Positions 21,827 to 26,508 of a stretch of DNA of 26,508 bases are shown here, one piece after another. The position numbers were made by a program, and so were the translations under genes. Under the pieces are notes generated by a model, which was given only the letters and a program-made list of their open reading frames with translations, ran no database searches and had not been told where the DNA came from. How positions within the stretch are numbered: the stretch's first letter is position 1; each line of letters starts with the position of its first letter. This DNA comes from Saccoglossus kowalevskii (lineage: Eukaryota > Hemichordata > Enteropneusta > Harrimaniidae): positions 1 through 26,508 of the forward strand of contig NW_003121490.1 of the NCBI RefSeq assembly GCF_000003605.2, in the 5' to 3' direction.

Positions 21827-22133
21827 TTAAAGGGTGATAGTCGTCCTGCCACACATCCGTGAGATATATGGACCTCATATAAACAAAGATGGCGACTTGG
21901 ACTGTTGCGCAGATCAACGAGTACAAACTGAGATGTTACCAAGCTTTAATTAGGTAATTTTTATGTGATTGGAAGATATCGAAGGAGTCACCATCGGTAA
22001 TCAGTGTAAGTCGCGCCCAGGTCAAACCTCATACTTGTGATTCCCATTAGAAGAGCGCATTGGATTATGGGAAAATCAATGTTTGTTAACACAAATGTCG
22101 CACATGCGCAGCGTGACGACTGCCGTCTTTTAA
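21827..22133. mobile_element. MITE-like element flanked by TTAA, 307 bp
   Basis: The left end reads TTAA-AGGGTGATAGTCGTCC and the right end, as reverse complement, TTAA-AAGACGGCAGTCGTCA. Over 26 bases inside TTAA, 16 match and nine of the ten differences are transitions, two of them (TG for CG) as expected from CpG decay. TTAA at both ends fits a piggyBac-type target-site duplication. There is no transposase gene, so it is a non-autonomous copy. The interior is GC-richer than its surroundings. The family is not identified. Confidence 0.55.
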
Positions 22134-22919
22134 TGTACTGAAAAATATTCCTTTGAGTAGATGAATTATCATGGGGGTGGTGTACATTTCAGGAAATGAA
22201 TAAAACATTCTGAACTTGTGAATGTGTGCTGTACTTCATAGATTAATATGAATTTGATCTGTGACCTAAGCTTGACCTTTAGTTTCTGTAAATGATACTA
22301 CATATATTCAGAGGTAGTATAACATTACAGGACTCAGTGAAGTTGGAGAGAAATTATCATTATTTATCACATCTCACTGCTGTTACGCATGCTGTGATTG
22401 GTTGAGACTCGGCCACATGACATGGAATAAAAACATCGCAGCCAGGGTCACTGCAGCGCGTTCTATGCTGTAAGCATTTCTACGCATTCCACGCAATGCT
22501 AACCGAAAACGCTCTAAAACAAAGCTGTATGGCTTGTGAATAGGTGTGGTACGTTTGTGAGAAGGTAATTTCAGTCATTTCCACGGCACTCTGACATTTT
22601 TATCTGTAGAGTGATCAAATAACTTGCGTTTGAAAATTTCTCAACTCATTTCAAAAATGTTATTCTCGATAATTTGAGTGAATCACACTGCTGAAACACG
22701 GTTCAACTAAAAAGAGTATCCATGGCTGAAAATAACATTTACTGAATGTATTTCGTTGTTTTTTTCAGCAAGCAATGTATGTGTTATTGAGTAATGTGAA
22801 ACTTGTTATAATAGATAAAATAAAATATTGCATACTTCAAATATAAGTGTTGTTATTTTGTGGGAGAGCGGGTGTAAGTGATATATGGTAGATGTGATTG
22901 TCATGGTGGATGTCTGTTC
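22134..22919. other. no recognised gene
   Basis: A segment near 22392-22431 (GTGATTGGTTGAGAC, then CACATGAC) resembles, in inverted orientation, the CCAAT-containing repeat at 23723-23890. AATAAA occurs near 22199. No open frame or RNA gene is recognised. Confidence 0.4.
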
Positions 22920-23034
22920 ATAACACATGGTTATTCGGGCAATATCACGATTTGTTGCCTGCCCAAGAAATGGTGGTCATGACCATAATATTGATGATGC
23001 CAGAGCCGATATTACCCTCACAAGCATGTGTTAT
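22920..23034. mobile_element. small foldback element, 115 bp
   Basis: The ends are inverted copies: a perfect 10-bp arm ATAACACATG/CATGTGTTAT extending to about 29 bp with some 22 matches, including GGG and AATATC blocks. The interior holds the perfect 12-bp palindrome TGGTCATGACCA (22974-22985). It carries no coding capacity. It is most likely a short non-autonomous or dispersed foldback repeat. Confidence 0.5.
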
Positions 23035-23140
23035 TTAAATATCATAGGGTGGGGGACGCATTTACAAAATTATTAAAACTATATATTGTATAACAAGCTA
23101 AGCTATATTAGTAAGTATAAATAGCAAGTAAAAGTTGAAA

Positions 23141-23286
23141 TACCGTATTTATTCTATTAGTAGCGCATGTGCTTATATAAATTACAGAGATGTTTTATGG
23201 TTGAAATAGATAATATTACTCAATATACAACAAATGCAAAATTTGGTTTCTATTAGTGATGCGCTTCTAGTAGAGAAAATATGGTA
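23141..23286. mobile_element. MITE-like foldback element, 146 bp
   Basis: The left end TACCGTATTTATTCTATTAG continues as TAGCGCAT. The right end, read on the minus strand, gives TACCATATTTTCTCTACTAG then AAGCGCAT. Twenty-three of 28 positions agree. One difference (CCG/CCA) fits CpG decay. No clear target-site duplication is seen. A related piece (ACCG, then AGCGCCC) occurs near 25321-25379. Confidence 0.5.
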
Positions 23287-23722
23287 CCTCAAATATTGAC
23301 ATGGTCAATTTTGTTAATTTTAATAGTAGATATTCATGATGCCTTATACCCAAAAAAACAAATTGACCCATTTTAAGACTGGGTCATCAGAAATAAAATA
23401 GTAAGAAAATATAATAATCACAATATTATTATAAATGCCACTCTCATGGCTGACCATGGTGACCATTTGTGATACTAAAACTCGATGGTCGTTATATATG
23501 ATACAATTGGCAAAGTTATAGTTGAACTATATTGGTCATGTGACGCTGAATGACTTAAGTTATTACCTGTAAAAAATTTTCTTGAATTGCCAAAATAGTG
23601 ACAATGATTTTGATTTGATATTTCGATTGGATACCTGTTACTAAAAGTAACAACAATATTTACAGAAAGTTAATGCTGAAGAATTTCCTGGCAAAAATAT
23701 AATATTACAAACAACTCGTTTG
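23287..23722. other. no recognised gene
   Basis: AT-rich sequence with an eight-base palindrome ACCATGGT near 23454. I see no gene or tandem repeat. Confidence 0.4.
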
Positions 23723-23890
23723 GCCAATCACTGTGGCTTATTTTATTCTGTGATGCCCTACAGCAGCCAATCACTGCAGTTTATTTCATCCTATGATGCC
23801 CTACAGCAGCCAATCACCATTGCTTGCCTCGTCACATGATTCTCAATGGCCAATCACCTTATAAATCTTACCAATTGTGCCAAAAAAACA
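23723..23890. repeat. 43-bp tandem repeat starting with GCCAATCAC
   Basis: GCCAATCAC begins at 23723, 23766, 23809 and 23849 (spacing 43, 43 and 40 bp). The first two units also share TTATT and ATGCCCTACAGCA, and the later two are more worn. Each unit carries a CCAAT box on the plus strand. The repeat lies just downstream of the SMSr-like stop codon on the minus strand, so it may be transcribed as part of that gene's 3' UTR. Confidence 0.8.
23742..23785 (-). terminator. possible poly(A) signals of the SMSr-like gene
   Basis: Reading the minus strand from the stop codon at 24058-24056, the first AATAAA lies at 23785-23780 and a second at 23747-23742. Use of the first would give a 3' UTR of about 290 nt. 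Both sit inside the 43-bp repeat units. Actual cleavage sites cannot be seen from sequence alone. Confidence 0.35.
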
Positions 23891-24055
23891 ATGACTTAAA
23901 AATGATTCAAAAACAGTTTTTCTTGCAGGAATGCAGAAGATATGTAATAAAATTTTAGAAGGTCTGCTTCGTTTTAAAGTTGCAAAATAACCTCTCTGAA
24001 CTCAAGAATACAAAGATAGTATTCATTAAATGTAAATTTTAGAATCATCATACTA

Positions 24056-24378
24056 TCATCTGCAAAATATCAGTTTCAACCATTCCCGTATTTGCGTAGG
24101 TCCCGGAAATGGCCATTCATACTCGTTTGGAAGAATACAGTTGCTCTTTGACTCGAAAAAGTACACCATTGGCAACCAATATCTGGCTCGTTTGTACTGC
24201 AAACGTGCCACCCGGCTGTTTGCTAATGTATGATAGAAGAGAAATAACCGACATGTTACGAAATATGCGACCACCACGTCAACGGTGTAATGTCCGTGTG
24301 CTGCTAGAATACAAAACATACCAGTAATAGACATCATCCATGATATGAGGTGTAATAGACAGAATTTTGAAGAAGTAT
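24056..24378 (-). CDS. SAMD8: SMSr/SAMD8-like terminal coding exon
   Basis: The acceptor is a long T-rich tract ending TTATTAG just before 24378. The exon (323 bp) supplies two bases of a split Tyr codon and then 105 codons plus TGA. It encodes a membrane span, the HGHYTVDVVVAY catalytic segment, the last span and the cytosolic tail ending FCR. An internal CTAG within the Ile-Leu-Ala codons could mimic an acceptor, but the upstream start keeps family-like residues (SWMMSITGMFCILAAH), so the longer exon is preferred. Confidence 0.85.
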
Positions 24379-25273
24379 CTAATAAAAAAAATATTAAAAA
24401 ACAAATTAACTTGTATGTTTCTCATAATTCATTGAATAAAAACTACTTCTTGACCATACTACTATTGCATGCATTCATTCTAAATGTAGATACTAAACTA
24501 ATAAGATACAACACATACAATTGAATGTGATCTTCTTAATAAATTAATACTTGAAGAATTACTTCAAAGGATTGTTTGCAATTAATACCCACTTGTTGAA
24601 CCTGTGCATTTAGGCCTAATGTAAATTTATACAGTGACTTGTAAACATTTGTTGCCAGTGTGTACAAGCAAACATGGAATATGTTGTACTTCCAAGGTGT
24701 AGGTCATAGTGTTTGAGTACGCTCAAATGTTCAAAACCAAATTATGAGACAAGGTTTAAGTCCAGATAAAAACAACAAGTTACAATGTTCATAATTCATG
24801 AATACATGATTTTGGTTAAGACCAAACTAATGAAAGTTATAGACTTATATCTACTGCCGGCATGTCTCTAAGTAGTCACACCAAAATGATCATTATTGTC
24901 AACAAGTTTTATTATTTGTAAGAAAAGTAACAAAATCACAGTTCATAATTTTATAAGTCATACTTCTAAATTCTTAAAAATAAAACTGATGAAAAAAAAC
25001 TTCATGTGTTTTGAAATTTCATTATTTTGGTTTAAGTTATGTTCAGCTTGTAAGACAACTTTTATAGGAACGATAAGATAATTTTTTCTCAAACACACAA
25101 ATAAATAAACCATGATACTTACATTCTGTAATAAAAAAATTCATGTTGGTCATAACCATGGCATGCCCACTAAACATATAAGCACCACAAGTTCTGCCTC
25201 CAGTCGAAGCCATACCAAGTTTTATGAATACCAGGAATGACGTGTACATGCGAAACATTATTGTACCCTCATA
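24056..25273 (-). CDS. SAMD8: sphingomyelin synthase-related protein (SMSr/SAMD8-like), last two coding exons
   Basis: Partial gene, 3' end only. Exons 25273-25123 and 24378-24056 join in frame to give 157 residues and a TGA stop. The family consists of ER or Golgi membrane enzymes with six membrane spans that transfer a phospholipid head group to ceramide; SMSr itself makes ceramide phosphoethanolamine. Visible here are the YMFSGH motif with the first catalytic His, a hydrophobic span (FCLLHLISWMMSITGMFCIL), the second motif HGHYTVD with His and Asp four apart, and a further span with RLFLFYHTLAN. The tail RARYWLPM, FFES and PNEYEWPF is close to what I recall of SAMD8 rather than SMS1/2. Oddities: CGA instead of CGD, SGHA instead of SGHT, and HGHYT instead of HDHYT or HEHYS. 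The N-terminal half lies outside the window. Confidence 0.88.
24379..25122 (-). other. intron between the two SMSr-like exons
   Basis: A 744-bp intron starts with GTAAGT and ends with TTATTAG on the minus strand. It interrupts a Tyr codon after its first base. The interior is AT-rich. I see no repeat, RNA gene or other coding segment in it. TTAGGCCTAA near 24610 is a 10-bp palindrome. Confidence 0.8.
25123..25273 (-). CDS. SAMD8: SMSr/SAMD8-like penultimate coding exon
   Basis: The exon is 151 bp: 50 codons plus one base, starting in phase 0. The acceptor is TTTCCTATTGCAG and the donor GAAT|GTAAGT. It encodes YEGTIMFRMYTSFL, then GGRTCGAYMFSGHAMVMT and NFFITE, corresponding to the loop and span that carry the first catalytic His of the family. 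The spare T joins AT of the next exon to restore Tyr, giving FFITEYTSSKF across the junction, as expected for the family. Confidence 0.85.
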
Positions 25274-25320
25274 CTGCAATAGGAAATTACAGATTTATTA
25301 TTTTTAACAAACCTGCATTT

Positions 25321-25380
25321 ACCGTACTTGACCGCATTAGCGCCCATACCTGGTCACAAGCGCCCACCCCCAATTTACGC
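25321..25380. repeat. dispersed-repeat fragment with AGCGCCC motifs
   Basis: ACCGTACTTGACCGCATTAG, then CGCCC, and soon CAAGCGCCCACCCCC, resembles the end of the foldback element at 23141-23286 (ACCGTATTTATTC, then AGCGC). It is likely a worn fragment of the same or a related family in the intron. Confidence 0.3.
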
Positions 25381-25556
25381 TTTAATAGTGTACTGTACAC
25401 GTATGTAAGATTTGATGTACCATTTATTGATGTATGTAGTTGTGCATATATTAGTTGGTATACTGCATCACTGTATATACTGGTACCGGGTATATACATG
25501 TACTTGTGTGTGTATACTAGCTACAATTGTAGTATATAGACATAGCTGGTATATCC

Positions 25557-25757
25557 ATGCTAGCTATAACTAGACATAACATCATTTTGAAGGAAAACAG
25601 GCTATGTAATCTCCATGAATGCAATGAAGTAGGGGATGAGAAACATTACATTTTATATAATAACTGTCAAATCAAAAAACAAAGATCTAGACTTCTTGCA
25701 GCTCTATACATCTATGTCCCAAAGTTGGAAGATTTTAGCATGGATGAATTATTCTTA
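25557..25757 (+). mobile_element. non-LTR retrotransposon (LINE) ORF2 C-terminal remnant
   Basis: The plus-strand frame encodes RHNIILKENRLC, then NLHECNEVGDEKHY, a later NNC and a basic stretch KKQRSRLL. The order E-N-R-x-C, E-x-GDE-x-HY and a final C matches the zinc-binding-like region found after the reverse transcriptase domain in many LINE ORF2 proteins. The reverse transcriptase core and endonuclease are absent, so this is a truncated relic, antisense to the host gene. The frame stays open into the microsatellite only because that repeat lacks stops in this frame. Confidence 0.55.
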
Positions 25758-25846
25758 TTATTGTTTCAAGTAATGATTTTTTCATTCTTAGCATTTTTGC
25801 AAAATTTATTTTCTATATTCTTGATATGTTTTAGTACTGTAAGTTG

Positions 25847-26087
<241 letters not shown>

Positions 26088-26508
26088 ACTACAACAATGC
26101 ATGTATACTGACTAGAACTGCAAGCAGTGTGTATAACAGCTAAACTACAACAGAATAGATATTATATACCAACTGTAAGTGCATTAGTCTCTGCTTTCTT
26201 GTGTTGAAGTTTGTTTTCATACCATGCAGTTCACAACATGTTATCTAAACCAGGGGCTGTTAATGGAATGTTTATGTAGTGGCCCATCCCCAAATTGGTA
26301 GTGTCAAGTTACACATCTAAAACTTGAATCTCAACTTGTATTGCTATGGCAACTATGACATAGACACAACAATTCTTGCTCAGTGGGATAATCAAATAAC
26401 TTAGAAAATATAACCTTGTACATGTACTTTTCAAGTTTAATATTCTTATTATATGACCTTCAAGAACATGCATGCACATTTTAGGAAGGACCATTAAATC
26501 CAGGTCTT

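Overview
The window is AT-rich (about 36% GC by eye) nuclear DNA from an animal, most likely a marine invertebrate. The evidence is one spliced protein gene with phase-matched introns, long introns and non-coding stretches, two unrelated satellite arrays, foldback (MITE-like) elements, a LINE remnant, a large tetranucleotide microsatellite and a 50-N assembly gap. I see no operons, bacterial ribosome-binding sites, tRNA or rRNA genes. The clade below animal cannot be fixed from this sequence alone.

Only one gene is recognised with confidence. On the minus strand, 24056-25273 holds the last two coding exons of a sphingomyelin synthase-related protein (SMSr/SAMD8-like phosphotransferase). The exons join in frame with good splice sites and carry the catalytic His and His-x3-Asp motifs. 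Three normally conserved neighbouring residues are changed: CGA for CGD, SGHA for SGHT, and HGHYT for HD/HE-HYT. The last change falls at the position reported to set head-group choice. The 5' part of the gene, including any SAM domain, should lie beyond position 26508.

Layout. 1-99: edge of a 48-bp tandem repeat. 1440-2010 and 5440-5860: old diverged repeats. 4193-4290 and 16729-16798: weak minus-strand exon candidates. 6261-6522: a 134-bp duplication. 10361-12575: a 63-bp satellite of two alternating monomer types, with a shortened 50-bp monomer that sets a higher-order pattern in its right half. 16980-17884: a 97-bp satellite rich in inverted repeats. 17958-18197: three perfect octamer motifs (ATGCAAAT), followed by a broken plus-strand ORF (18347-18792) with an acidic Ser-Asp tail. 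20071-20268: a motif pair with exact 16-bp spacing. 21827-22133: a TTAA-flanked MITE. 22920-23034 and 23141-23286: two small foldback elements. 23723-23890: a 43-bp CCAAT-containing repeat in the putative 3' UTR of the SMSr-like gene. 25557-26087: a LINE tail and a compound microsatellite in its upstream intron.

The rest is mostly unique AT-rich sequence in which I see no gene. Two short motifs, GAGGGCG (CTCF-core-like) and TCACGTGA (E-box), occur several-fold more often than base composition predicts. No set of genes in the window works together as a pathway. The interest lies in the altered active site of the SMSr-like enzyme and in the repeat architecture.
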